NCBI GenBank assembly: GCA_005880175.1
Contig: VBJR01000231.1
Location: forward strand, 1 to 36,734
From: Chloroflexota bacterium
GTDB taxonomy: Bacteria; Chloroflexota; Dormibacteria; Dormibacterales; Dormibacteraceae
Direction: 5' to 3'
DNA length: 36,734 nucleotides
Below, in pieces: positions 21,645-32,642 of this stretch. The notes beneath the pieces are model-generated. The model was not told where the DNA came from, did no database searches, and worked only from the letters and a program-made list of their open reading frames with translations. Position 1 is the stretch's first letter, and each line of letters opens with the position of its first letter. The position numbers and the translations under genes were made by a program.

Positions 21645-22910
21645 CTACCGGGCGTTGATGACGTTCTTGTCGACCACCCAGCCGGTGCCCTGCCAGTGCT
21701 GGAGGGCCTCCTGGGTGACGGGGAACTGGCTGGCGCCGCTGGTCGTGACGTGGATTCCGGGCAGCAGGAACGGGCTGTTGGTGTAGTTCATGCTGCGGGC
21801 CGCGTCCATCACGGCCTTGCGCGTCACGCCGCTCTTGCCGACCTTCTCCAGGACCTGCTGGAACACCCAGGCCACCGACATCCCGTAGATGTAGTTGCCG
21901 TCGTGCACCGCGTCGCAGGTCGAGCAGTACTTCTGCATGATCTGGAAGTACAGCTTCATGCCGGCGTCGTTGCCCCACTTGACCGAGTCGGCGGGGTCCT
22001 TCAGGTACGCGACCGACGTCGTGCCCTCGGCCGCGTCAGGGGCCGAGGCCTTGATCGCGCCCTGGACGGTCGAGACCTGGTTGGCGACGCTGTTCAGGTA
22101 CAGCGACGGCTTCCAGCTCAGCTTCGACGCGCCCGCGATGGCCTGCGCCGCGAACTTCGGCGTCGCGACGATGAAGAACAGGTCGGCGCCCTTGGCCTTG
22201 ATGGCCGCGGTCTGCGAGCTGACGTCCGCCGCGTTGGCCTCGTACGTCTCCATGTCGACGATCATGGTGTCGGCCTTGGAGCCGAGCCCGGCCTTCAGGC
22301 CGTTGACGTAGTCCTTGCCGTAGTCGTCGTTCTGGTACAGGATGCCGATCTTGGCGCTCGGGTGGTTGGACAGGATGTCCTTGGCGTAGATCTTGGCCTC
22401 GGACACGTAGTCCGGCTGGTAGCCGATCGTCCACGGGAACTGCTTGTAGTCGGCGCCCCAGTGGCTCGAGCCGGTCGCCACGAACAGGTCCGGCACCTGC
22501 TGCTGGTTGATGTAGTCGCGGGTGGCCAGGTTGACCGGCGTGCCCAGCTCGTTGAACACCGCGAAGACGTTGTCCTGCGTGATCAGCTGGCGCACGAGCG
22601 GTACGGACTTGGCCGGGTCGTAGCCGTCGTCGTCGACCTTGTACGTGATCTTCCGGCCGTTGATGCCGCCCTTGTCGTTCAGGTAGTTGAAGTAGAACGT
22701 GGACCCGGCGGAGATCGTGGCGTAGGCGGACGCGGCGCCGCTGAGCGGCGTCGTCGTGCCGATCATGATCGACGAGTCCGTCACGCCGGGCACGTTCTGC
22801 GAGGTCGTGCTGTTGTTGCCCTGCGTGGTGCCGCAGGCGAGGGCGACCAGCAGCACCCCCACTGCGACCGCGAAGCCACGCAGACCCCGCCTATGGTGGA
22901 CCAGGAGCAT
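21645..22910 (-). CDS. Branched-chain amino-acid ABC transporter substrate-binding lipoprotein
   Basis: 421 residues. ATG with a strong ribosome-binding site (AGGAGG, 5 nt upstream). The signal peptide ends with lipobox LLVALAC (Cys 26 or so), so the protein is lipid-anchored outside. The mature part is a type I periplasmic-binding fold of the LivJ/LivK family (IMIGTTTPLSGAASAYATISAG, INGRKITYKVDDDGYDPAKS, VFAVFNELGTPVNLATRDYINQQQVPDLF). It would capture branched-chain or related amino acids, amides or short acids for the LivHMGF membrane complex encoded upstream. Last gene of the operon, after a 122-bp gap. Confidence 0.92.
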   Translation of the reverse strand: MLLVHHRRGLRGFAVAVGVLLVALACGTTQGNNSTTSQNVPGVTDSSIMIGTTTPLSGAASAYATISAGSTFYFNYLNDKGGINGRKITYKVDDDGYDPAKSVPLVRQLITQDNVFAVFNELGTPVNLATRDYINQQQVPDLFVATGSSHWGADYKQFPWTIGYQPDYVSEAKIYAKDILSNHPSAKIGILYQNDDYGKDYVNGLKAGLGSKADTMIVDMETYEANAADVSSQTAAIKAKGADLFFIVATPKFAAQAIAGASKLSWKPSLYLNSVANQVSTVQGAIKASAPDAAEGTTSVAYLKDPADSVKWGNDAGMKLYFQIMQKYCSTCDAVHDGNYIYGMSVAWVFQQVLEKVGKSGVTRKAVMDAARSMNYTNSPFLLPGIHVTTSGASQFPVTQEALQHWQGTGWVVDKNVINAR

Positions 22911-23006
22911 AAGCCCTCCTTCTCTCTCAACTTCGGGGGAACAGCCCTCCGATTGCCCGGTTGTACCGCTGAACGGCGCGCCCGTCCAGTTGCGAAGCGC
23001 GGCGGC

Positions 23007-23023
23007 CCTTACAGCGTGTAAGG
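23007..23023 (-). promoter_or_regulatory. Hairpin between livM and the binding-protein gene
   Basis: CCTTACA and TGTAAGG are exact inverted repeats around GCG, 10 bp after the livM stop. It may be a stabilising or attenuating hairpin allowing a different expression level for the binding protein, which is usual in such operons. Confidence 0.4.
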
Positions 23024-23032
23024 AATTGTCTC

Positions 23033-24079
23033 TCAACTGCCGCCCGTCCCGCGCTCGGCGGCGTGCGGCGGCGCCGCCGGACCCAGATCGGCCGCCTCGG
23101 CGGTCGGCTCGCCGTCGCTGGACCGGCGCCGGTACCAGGCCAGCAGCTGCCGGACGCCGCCGACGATGCCCTGCGGGAGCAGGAACATCAGCAGGACCAG
23201 GATCACGCCGTAGGAGATGTCCGGCTTGTTGTGGAACGCCTGCTGGGCGAAGATCGGCAGCCACACCACGAACGCGGCGCCCACCACCGGCCCGGCGAGC
23301 GTGGCCAGCCCGCCCAGGACCATGCCCACCAGCAGGCTGAGCGAGAGGGGCAGGTCGAACGAGTCGGGGCTGACGTACGCCGTGATCGTGGCGTACAGCG
23401 AGCCCGCGATCCCGGCGTAGAACGCGCTCACGCCGAACGCCATCGTCTTGAACTGGGACAGGCTGATGCCGCTGGCCGCCGCCGCCGTCTCGCTGTCCCG
23501 GACTGCGCGCAGCGCGCGCCCGGTCGCCCCTCCCAGCATGGCCCTGGCGAACACGAACATCAGCACGGCGATGACCAGCGCCAGGTAGTACAGCCACTGC
23601 TCGTTCGTCAGGCCGAAGCCGAACGGGTCGGTGATGGTGGGCAGCACGATCCCCTCGTGGCCGTTGGTGAGCGCGTCGAAGTTCTTGATCACCGGCGACG
23701 CGGAGAGGGCGAGCGCGAACGTGGCCAGCGCGAGGTACAGGCCGCTGAGCTTGAGGGCGGGGAAGCCGAACAGGTAGCCGGCCAGGCCCGCGATCAGGCC
23801 GGCGGGCAGGATCGTCAGCCCGTACGGCACCTTGAGCTTGAAGTACAGGATCGCGGTCGTGTATGCGCCGATCGCCATGAACGCGCCGTTGCCCAGGGAG
23901 ATCTGGCCGCTGTAGCCGGTCAGCACGTTGAGCCCGATCAGGGCGATGGCGAGGGCCCAGACGTACGCGAACTGGATCGTGTTGAAGCGGTCGAGCAGGA
24001 ACAGCGGGGCCAGCAGCGCGATGACCAGGAGGACGACGGCGGTGCCCCATGCGCGAGCGCTCAGTCCGGCGAAGCGCAT
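23033..24079 (-). CDS. livM: Branched-chain amino-acid ABC transporter permease LivM
   Basis: 348 residues with eight to ten membrane helices. Diagnostic parts are LNVLTGYSGQISLGNGAFMAIGAYTTAIL, the cytoplasmic EAA-like loop GRALRAVRDSETAAAASGISLSQFKTMAFGVSAFYAGIAGSLYA, and LGGLATLAGPVVGAAFVVWLP. It forms the membrane channel together with LivH. The ATG lies 4 bp after the livH stop (as reconstructed), within the operon order livG-livF-livH-livM-binding protein. Confidence 0.95.
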   Translation of the reverse strand: MRFAGLSARAWGTAVVLLVIALLAPLFLLDRFNTIQFAYVWALAIALIGLNVLTGYSGQISLGNGAFMAIGAYTTAILYFKLKVPYGLTILPAGLIAGLAGYLFGFPALKLSGLYLALATFALALSASPVIKNFDALTNGHEGIVLPTITDPFGFGLTNEQWLYYLALVIAVLMFVFARAMLGGATGRALRAVRDSETAAAASGISLSQFKTMAFGVSAFYAGIAGSLYATITAYVSPDSFDLPLSLSLLVGMVLGGLATLAGPVVGAAFVVWLPIFAQQAFHNKPDISYGVILVLLMFLLPQGIVGGVRQLLAWYRRRSSDGEPTAEAADLGPAAPPHAAERGTGGS

Positions 24080-24083
24080 CGCC

Positions 24084-24891
24084 TCAGACCCTCGCCACGT
24101 GGGCGCGGCCGAACAGCCCGCCGGGCCGGACCATCAGCACCGCCACGATGATGACCAGCCCGAACGCCAGCCGCAGGTCGCGCGCGCCGGGCACGTACGT
24201 GCCGATCAGGGCGAGCAGGACGCCGACCAAGAAGCCGCCGACCACGGCGCCGACCGGGTTCTCGATGCCGCCCAGGGGACACGGCGCCGACGCCGGCCGC
24301 CAGTCCCCAGCCCAGCGCGAGCATCCGGCTCGTCCGCACCCCGAGCAGGCGGCTCGTGTCGGGGTAGAGCGCCGCCGCGCGCATCGCCAGCCCCAGCTTC
24401 GTGTACTGGAAGAACGCGTACAGGATCGCCAGCAGGACCACCGTCATCCCGATCAGGAACAGGTCCTGCAGGCCGACCGAGACCCCGCCGAACTCGATCG
24501 GCGCCTGGGGGAAGCCGGGCGGTCCCGGGAACGGCTTGATCACGTACGACCAGATCAGACCGGCCACGCCGTTGATGACGAAGAACAGGCCCAGCGTGAC
24601 CAGGACCACCGTCAGCGGCGGCGCCTTCTCGACCGGCCGGATGACGATCCGCTCGATCAGGAAGCCGCCGGCGATCGAGACCGCGATCGTGATCGCGAAC
24701 GCCAGGTAGTAGTTGAGGTGGACGACGGTGATCAGCTCCCAGGCGATGAAGGTGCTGAACATCGCCATCTCGCCCTGGGCGAAGTTCAGCGCCTCCATCG
24801 ACCGGTAGATGAGCACCAGGGCGAGCGCGAGGCTCGCATAGACGCCTCCAGTCGCCAGCCCGGAGACGATCTGTTGCACGACGCCCTGCAT
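24084..24891 (-). pseudogene. livH: Branched-chain amino-acid ABC transporter permease LivH, frameshifted
   Basis: The N-terminal 200 residues are normal LivH (ASLALALVLIYRSMEALNFAQGEMAMFSTF; AFFQYTKLGLAMRAAALYPDTSRLLGV; LAAGVGAVS). At about base 24276 the frame changes: the next homologous piece, LGGIENPVGAVVGGFLVGVLLALIG, continues in another frame to a TGA at 24084-24086, correctly placed before livM. Between the pieces roughly 26-30 residues normally present in LivH are absent. Read without correction the frame ends at 24061 with nonsense sequence. A good ribosome-binding site (AGGAG) precedes ATG 24891. Either a real inactivating deletion or an assembly error. Confidence 0.85.
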
Positions 24892-24924
24892 CGGCGCTCT
24901 CCTCTCTCTCCTTCCGGTACCCGG

Positions 24925-25624
<700 letters not shown>

Positions 25625-25638
<14 letters not shown>

Positions 25639-26434
25639 CGGCCTCCGCTCCAAGGTACGCGTCGATCACGGCCTGGTCCTCCCGCACCTCCCTGGGAGAG
25701 CCCTCCGCGATCTTCTTGCCGAAGTCGAGGACGACGACGCGGTCCGAGATGCCCATGACCAGGTTCATGTGGTGCTCCACCACGAGCAGCGTCAGCTCGA
25801 GCTCGCGGTGGATGCGGCGGATCAGGTCGGCCAGCTCCGTCACCTCGTCGTGGTTGAGGCCGCCGGCCGGCTCGTCCAGGAGCAGCAGCCGCGGCCGCGA
25901 GACGACGGCGCGGGCCAGCTCGACGGCCTTCAGCGTGCCGAACGGCAGCCCGGCGACGGGGCGCTCGGCGACGGCGCTGAGGCCGACGAGCTCGAGCGCC
26001 TCGTACGCGCGCGCCCGCGCGTCTCGCTCCTTCCGGGTCACGCTCGGCCAGCCGACGCCGGCGAGCAGGAACTGGAGGGGGTGGGCGCCGATCTGCGCGT
26101 GCAGCCCGCAGAGCACGTTCTCCAGGACCGTCATCCGCGTGAACAGCTCGACGTTCTGGAACGTGCGGGCCAGGCCGCGGCCGACGATCTCGTGGCGGGC
26201 GTCGTGGAGCAGGTCGTGCCCGTCGAACTCGATGCGGCCGGCGTTCGGCGTGTACATCCGCGTGACGCAGTTGAACAGGGTCGTCTTGCCGGCGCCGTTC
26301 GGGCCGATCAGCCCGACGATGGTCCCGCCGGTGACGTCGAACGACACGCCGTCGAGCGCCACGATGCCGCCGAACCGGATGCTGACGTTTTGGACCGAGA
26401 GCAGAGCGTTCGCGATGCGGGGAGTGTCGGGCAC
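25625..26434 (-). CDS. livG: Branched-chain amino-acid ABC transporter ATP-binding protein LivG
   Basis: 269 residues from GTG. Walker A LIGPNGAGKTT, Walker B LLLLDEPAGGL, switch VVEHHMNLVMGISDRVVVLDFGKKIAEG, which is diagnostic of LivG, and ARTFQNVELFTRMTVLENV in the Q-loop region. The signature motif is degenerate (LPFGTLKAVELARAV), as is common in LivG. First gene of the operon; the divergent PadR gene shares the AT-rich promoter region 26479-26502. Confidence 0.95.
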
Positions 26435-26478
26435 CCGCGAGCAGGAGTCAAGCTGACGATCCGTTCAGGTTACCGCTC

Positions 26479-26508
26479 ATATATAGATTACGGATATATA
26501 ATCGATCC
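26479..26508. promoter_or_regulatory. AT-rich divergent promoter/operator between livG and padR
   Basis: TATATA repeats flank the spacer GATTACGGA, in the most AT-rich stretch of the window. For padR, TATAAT at 26497-26502 lies 6 nt before the ATG. On the minus strand the TATATA near 26480-26486 could serve livG. A symmetric site overlapping the -10 box fits PadR autorepression; whether PadR also controls the liv operon is unknown. Confidence 0.5.
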
Positions 26509-26835
26509 ATGACTGGTCGACTGGCGATGCGGGAGCCGACGTTCCACGTGCTCGCCGCCCTGCTGGATGGGTCGCTGCACGGCTACGGCATCATCAAGCG
26601 CGCGCACGAGCTGTCGGACGGCCGGGTGCGGCTCGCCGCCGGCACGCTGTACGTGGCGCTGGACCGGCTCCGCGACGCGGGCCTGGTCGAGGTGGACCGA
26701 GAGGAGGTCGTGGAGGGCCGAGCGCGGCGCTCCTACCGGCTGACCGGCGCCGGCCGCGAGGCCCTGCGCGCGGAGGCCGAGCGGATGGCCGCGGCGGCCC
26801 GGCTGGTGCTCGGCCGGTCGGGGGCGCGGCCGTGA
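26509..26835 (+). CDS. PadR-family transcriptional regulator
   Basis: 108 residues: a winged-helix domain (REPTFHVLAALLDGSLHGYGIIKRA, GTLYVALDRLRDAGLVEVDREEV, RRSYRLTGAGREAL) followed by a short C-terminal helix for dimerisation. This is the small PadR-s2 type that usually represses its own operon and is released by a ligand or cell-envelope signal. TATAAT 6 nt before the ATG indicates a leaderless message. The next gene overlaps its stop by 4 bp (GTGA), the usual pairing of small PadR genes with a membrane protein. Confidence 0.92.
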   Translation: MTGRLAMREPTFHVLAALLDGSLHGYGIIKRAHELSDGRVRLAAGTLYVALDRLRDAGLVEVDREEVVEGRARRSYRLTGAGREALRAEAERMAAAARLVLGRSGARP

Positions 26836-27773
26836 CCCCGCTGGAGCGGCGGTACCGCATGTGGCTGCTCGCGTACCCCGGCGAGTACCGGCGCGAGCAC
26901 GACGAGGAGCTCGTCGGGACGCTGCTGGAGGCCGCGGCCCCGGGCCAGGAGTGGCCGAGCGCGCGCGAGGCGGGGGCGCTGCTGACCGGCGGCCTGCGGA
27001 CCCGGGCCCGGCTGGCCGCGGCGTCGCCGCTGCGGATGTGGACGGACGGGCTGCGCCTCGGCGTGATCGTGTATCTCGCGGTGGCGTGCGCCGGCACGAC
27101 GGGACTGTCGCTGCACTACGTCGTGTTCGGCACCGCGCGGGGCAACCTGGGCTATCCCGATCTCGTGCACCTGGAGGCAGCCGTGCTCGCGATCGGCGTC
27201 GTCGCGCTCGTGTGGGCCGCCTACGAGGTCGGCCTGGCCGCGATGGCGGGAATGGTGGTCATCCAGGGGGTGATGATGTGGAACGACCTGCCCCTGCTCG
27301 GAGGCCCGGTCGCCCTGATCCCCGCGGGCCTGGCGCTCGTGGCGGCGGCCGTCGCCGCGCTGGCGTGGCACCCGTCGCTGCGGCCGGCTCGGCGGCCATG
27401 GCCGGCGCGGCTGACCGCGCTGGCGCTGGCTGCCATCGCGCTCGAAACGCTGGGCTTCCTGGCGCTCGACGCGGTCACCCTGACGGCCGCGCCCGCGCTC
27501 TCGCGCGTGGTGGTCGTGGCACAGCCCGAGCTTCTGGTGGCGGCGGCGGTCCTGCTCCTGCTGGCGCTGCTCGGGCTCGATCCCCGGCCGGCGCTCGCCG
27601 CCACCGTCTTCGCGGCGGCGGACGCGGCCGGCCAGGTCCAGACGCTCGCCGTCGCCCACGGCCCCGGGTTCGAGGCGGCCGTCTTCGCGCAGGCGACGCT
27701 GATCAGCCTGGCCACGGCGGCGCTCGCGCTCGCCGTCACCGTGCTGAGCGCGCGGCGCCGGGTCCCGATCTAG
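26832..27773 (+). CDS. Membrane protein paired with PadR
   Basis: 313 residues. The N-terminus (LERRYRMWLLAYPGEYRREHDEELVGTLLEAA) is the cytoplasmic motif seen in membrane proteins encoded directly after PadR regulators. About seven hydrophobic helices follow, many rich in Ala and Leu, with no catalytic motif. Probably an integral membrane sensor or modulator regulated by the PadR protein; function unknown. It starts at GTG 26832 inside the padR stop, so expression is coupled. Confidence 0.8.
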   Translation: MTPLERRYRMWLLAYPGEYRREHDEELVGTLLEAAAPGQEWPSAREAGALLTGGLRTRARLAAASPLRMWTDGLRLGVIVYLAVACAGTTGLSLHYVVFGTARGNLGYPDLVHLEAAVLAIGVVALVWAAYEVGLAAMAGMVVIQGVMMWNDLPLLGGPVALIPAGLALVAAAVAALAWHPSLRPARRPWPARLTALALAAIALETLGFLALDAVTLTAAPALSRVVVVAQPELLVAAAVLLLLALLGLDPRPALAATVFAAADAAGQVQTLAVAHGPGFEAAVFAQATLISLATAALALAVTVLSARRRVPI

Positions 27774-27844
27774 TCAGGGCTCCGCCCGCGCGTGCCTCCG
27801 GCCACTCACCCCTCTCCCCGGACGCCCCGATGTTCAGCAGCTTC

Positions 27845-29098
27845 CTAGTCGCCCCTGGCGTCGTCCTCGTTCGGGGGCGGGGCCGGCGGCCGCTGGGGCG
27901 GACGCGGCTGGGTCGTGGGCGGCGGCGGCCGCCAGCCGGGCGGCGGAGGCGGCGGCGGCCCCGGGCGCGGGGTGCTGGCCGGCCGGCTGCCGGGCGGCGG
28001 TTGGGACGGCGGCTGCCCGCCTGGCCGCGGCGGCCCCGACGGCCGGGAGCCGGGGGGCGGCGGAGGCGTCGGCCCGGTGGGCCGGGAGCCCGGCCGCGGC
28101 GGCGCGGGCGGGCAGCTCCGGGCCGGCGGGCGCTGGCCCGGAGGAGGCGCCCCGGGCGGCGGCTGCGGCGGCGGGCCCGGCGGGTACGAGCCCGGCGGCC
28201 GCGGCTGGCCCGGCTGCCCGGGTCCGGGGGGCACCGGCTGGCCCGGCGTGCCCGGTCGCCAGCCGCCGGGCGGCTGCGGAGGCGGACCCTGGCCCGGGAC
28301 CCCGGGCCGTCCGGGTGGCCCCGGCGGCGGCCGGTACCCCGGAGGCGGCTGACCGGGCGTGTACGGCCGGCCCGGCGCCCCCGGCTGCCCCGGCCGGTAG
28401 CCGCCGGGCGGCTGGCCGCCGCGGTACTGCTGGCCCTGGGCGTTCGGGCCGAGGGTGCCGGGCGGCACGGTGTCGCGGGCCTGCGCACGCCGGTTGCGCA
28501 CGATCCAGAAGATCGAGCCGGCCAGGGCCGCGAGCAGCAGCAGGATCAGGATGATCCCGAACGGCGACGTGAGGAACGCGGTGAGCGCGCCCGACCGCGA
28601 CGTGGGGCCGGTCGTGGCGGCCCCCGGCGTGCTGGTCGGCGACGGGCTCGGGCTGGGCGTGGGCGAGGGGCTGGGGGTCGGGGTGGCCGTCGGCGAGGGC
28701 AGGGCGGCCTGCACGTCGAGCTGCGCGCAGCGCGGCTGCGGCTGCTGCTGGACGCAGACCTGGTGCGTGCCGGCGGCCACGTTGTTCAGGCTGACGGCGA
28801 CGTTGAAGTTGCCCGACCCGTCGGCGACGGCCGGCGCCAGCGTGTGGTCGGCGCTGTCGATGAAGACGACGATGGCCTCGCCGGGGTTGAACCCGCTCCC
28901 CGACACGTTGATCTGCGACCCGCTGGGGGCGGACGCGACGCTCAGGTTCACGCTGCCGTGCGGCGCAGGGGTGGGCGGCGGGGTCGGCGTCGGCGCCTGG
29001 GTCGGCGTGGACGTGGGGGTTCCCGTAGGGGTGGGCGTGGGGGTGGCGGCGGTGGTCGCCAGCCAGACCAGCGCCAGCGCCGCGACGATTCTCGTCAT
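27845..29098 (-). CDS. Single-pass membrane protein with Ig-like ectodomain and Pro/Gly-rich cytoplasmic tail
   Basis: 417 residues. A signal peptide (1-18) is followed by a Pro/Thr linker (about 19-47) and a beta-sandwich resembling IPT/TIG or CARDB-type Ig domains (VNLSVASAPSGSQINVSGSG, GEAIVVFIDS, HQVCVQQQPQPRC; two Cys could form a disulfide). A second Ser/Pro/Thr linker leads to one membrane helix (FGIILILLLLAALAGSIFWIV, about 186-206), then RNRR and a roughly 200-residue tail made almost entirely of Pro, Gly, Arg and Gln. The long disordered inner tail is unusual. Function unknown; a surface receptor or adhesion role is possible. A TACAGT box lies 11 nt before the ATG. Confidence 0.75.
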   Translation of the reverse strand: MTRIVAALALVWLATTAATPTPTPTGTPTSTPTQAPTPTPPPTPAPHGSVNLSVASAPSGSQINVSGSGFNPGEAIVVFIDSADHTLAPAVADGSGNFNVAVSLNNVAAGTHQVCVQQQPQPRCAQLDVQAALPSPTATPTPSPSPTPSPSPSPTSTPGAATTGPTSRSGALTAFLTSPFGIILILLLLAALAGSIFWIVRNRRAQARDTVPPGTLGPNAQGQQYRGGQPPGGYRPGQPGAPGRPYTPGQPPPGYRPPPGPPGRPGVPGQGPPPQPPGGWRPGTPGQPVPPGPGQPGQPRPPGSYPPGPPPQPPPGAPPPGQRPPARSCPPAPPRPGSRPTGPTPPPPPGSRPSGPPRPGGQPPSQPPPGSRPASTPRPGPPPPPPPGWRPPPPTTQPRPPQRPPAPPPNEDDARGD

Positions 29099-29145
29099 CT
29101 TCGGCCGCCACTGTACACGGCCTCGCGCGGCGCCGGTCGTTTACC

Positions 29146-29889
29146 TCAGACGGGGGGCCAGGGCACCGACCAGGCGGACGTCGGGTGCGGCAGCTGCCAG
29201 CCCGGCTGGAGCATCGCGCGCAGCCGCCGGCGCAGCACGGACAGCTCGCGCCGCGAGATCAGCTCGGCCACGTCGGTGCCGCCGCCGCCCGGGAGGAGCG
29301 CGTCATCCAGCCGCTCCAGGTCCTCGCGCAGCCCCGCCGGGACCGGCTGGCCGGCGAAGTCCCAGATCACGGTCCGCAGCTTCGGGTCCACGTGGAACGT
29401 CAGTCCGTGGTCGATGACCCAGACCGTGCCGTCGGCGTCGGTCAGGCAGTGTCCGGACTTGCGGTCGGCGTTGTTCGTCAGGATGTCGAAGATCGCGACC
29501 TCGATCCACACGGCGGCCGGCTCCGCGTTGCTGGCCAGGTAGTGGCGCTCGGGCTGCGCGACCACGTACATCTGGAGGGCGCCGATGCCGTGGGGCGCCT
29601 CCTCGCGGATGACGGTCGGCGGCACGTTGGGCCAGCCGAGATGCCGGGACAACCGGTAGGCGGCCACCTCGCGCCGGTACAGCGTGCCGTTGGGGAAGTC
29701 CCAGAGCGGCGACTCGCCCTCGGCGGGCTTGTAGACCGCGAGCATCGACGCGCCGCTGTCGGCGCCGCACAGCTCGGCCAGGAAGGTGTAGTTGGAGGAG
29801 CGGCGGAACAGGCCCTTCAGCTCGAGGTTGGGGAGGCAGCGCAGGGCCTCCTCGACGGCCTCCGCGTCAAAGGATGGGCCGGGAGCCAT
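29146..29889 (-). CDS. SCO1664-family protein (PI3/PI4-kinase-like fold)
   Basis: 247 residues from ATG 29889 (GTG 29913 is an alternative). The N-lobe has LAVYKP (ATP-binding Lys) and WDFPNGTLYRREVAAYRLSRHLG; the C-lobe has the catalytic-type FDILTNNADRKSGHCL and the metal-binding VWVIDHGLTFH. This is the small kinase-like family found in actinobacteria next to DUF3090, often with a histidine phosphatase that is not seen here. The biochemical role is unknown. It overlaps the DUF3090 gene by 23 bp. Confidence 0.88.
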   Translation of the reverse strand: MAPGPSFDAEAVEEALRCLPNLELKGLFRRSSNYTFLAELCGADSGASMLAVYKPAEGESPLWDFPNGTLYRREVAAYRLSRHLGWPNVPPTVIREEAPHGIGALQMYVVAQPERHYLASNAEPAAVWIEVAIFDILTNNADRKSGHCLTDADGTVWVIDHGLTFHVDPKLRTVIWDFAGQPVPAGLREDLERLDDALLPGGGGTDVAELISRRELSVLRRRLRAMLQPGWQLPHPTSAWSVPWPPV

Positions 29890-30376
29890 TGCCAGCGGGG
29901 CAGGGATGGCCACCGGGGTCGATGGGGAGCCCGCAGTACGGGCAGGTGGGGCGGCCCGACGAGAGCACCCGCTCCGCCTGGCGCGTGAACGCCATCACCT
30001 GCTCGGGGGTCGCCCAGAATCGGGCCGTCGCCAGCTGGTCGGGGTCGTCGTCCTCGTTCTCGGCCTGCTGGCGCGCCACGATCACGAACAGCCGCTTGCT
30101 CTCGTGGTAGCCCAGCCCGAGCTGGCCCACGATCCACTCTGGCTCGCCCGGCTCGGCCGGTGGCGACTGGACCTCCTGCGGCGGCGAGCCCAGCCCCTGC
30201 GCCTCCAGCAGCTGCCGGATGCGGACGACCAGGCCCTGGATGTGGAACTTCTCGCAGTAGACGATGAACGTCTCGCTGGCGTTGCTGGCGCGCAGGAAGA
30301 ACTGCCGCCGTCCCGGGGGACCGATCGTGCCCACGCCGATGCCGTCGATCGGGTCGAGGTCTATGCTTCGAGCCAC
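29867..30376 (-). CDS. DUF3090 family protein
   Basis: 169 residues. GTG 30376 is chosen because a TACTCT box ends 7 nt upstream and because the conserved N-terminus begins there (ARSIDLDPIDGIGVGTIGPPGRR). Further family parts are FFLRASNASETFIVYCEKFHIQGLVVRIRQLLEA, the middle VGQLGLGYHESKRLFVIVARQ, and a C-terminal zinc ribbon (CPYCGLPIDPGGHPCP). Function unknown; the constant pairing with the SCO1664-like kinase suggests a joint task. Divergent from dnaK. Confidence 0.9.
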   Translation of the reverse strand: MARSIDLDPIDGIGVGTIGPPGRRQFFLRASNASETFIVYCEKFHIQGLVVRIRQLLEAQGLGSPPQEVQSPPAEPGEPEWIVGQLGLGYHESKRLFVIVARQQAENEDDDPDQLATARFWATPEQVMAFTRQAERVLSSGRPTCPYCGLPIDPGGHPCPAGNGSRPIL

Positions 30377-30383
30377 TGCCCTG

Positions 30384-30389
30384 AGAGTA
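30384..30389 (-). promoter_or_regulatory. -10 box for leaderless DUF3090 gene
   Basis: Minus-strand TACTCT, 7 nt before GTG 30376. It decides the start codon of this gene. Confidence 0.5.
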
Positions 30390-30503
30390 CATTTCTGAGC
30401 CGCGCGCGGCACCACGGCCGGCCCGGAGGGGCGTTTCGGGCGGATTACCCGTGGGAAAGCTAGCGGTACTTACGAGCAGAGAAACCCACCTGCGGAGGAA
30501 CAC

Positions 30504-32399
<1,896 letters not shown>

Positions 32400-32420
32400 G
32401 CAGAGCCACGCTGAGCCTGT

Positions 32421-32451
32421 GAGGACCCCGCCGTGATCCGGCGGGGTCCTC
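32421..32451 (+). terminator. Intrinsic terminator of dnaK
   Basis: GAGGACCCCGCCG and CGGCGGGGTCCTC form a perfect 13-bp stem around TGATC, 21 bp after the stop. The following TGGCTTCTG is only weakly T-rich. Confidence 0.75.
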
Positions 32452-32480
32452 TGGCTTCTGCCAGGTACAATCCCCTTCGC

Positions 32481-32556
32481 GCCGACGTAGCTCAGCTGGC
32501 AGAGCAGTCGCCTCGTAAGCGACAGGTCCGGGGTTCGAATCCCCGCGTCGGCTCCA
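32481..32556 (+). tRNA. tRNA-Thr (CGT anticodon)
   Basis: Full cloverleaf: acceptor GCCGACG pairs with CGTCGGC; D arm CTCAGCTGGCAGAG; anticodon stem GTCGC/GCGAC with loop CTCGTAA (anticodon CGT, codon ACG); T arm CGGGGTTCGAATCCCCG. Discriminator T and an encoded CCA (32554-32556) follow. Confidence 0.97.
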
Positions 32557-32642
32557 GGCTCCATCCTTAAGCGGCCCTTTCACGTCCCATAACCTGCCGC
32601 GAAGTAGGTTGGCCATGACCCGCCACTTGTGAGGAGGAGCTC

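Noticed and set aside
27900..28352. Plus-strand Gly-rich frame (collagen-like)
   Set aside because: Reverse shadow of the Pro/Gly-rich tail of the minus-strand membrane protein, which has signal peptide, Ig-like domain and membrane helix in frame.
30420..30503. CIRCE or HAIR heat-shock operator before dnaK
   Set aside because: Neither consensus inverted repeat is present; only a short GTGGG/CCCAC pairing is seen.
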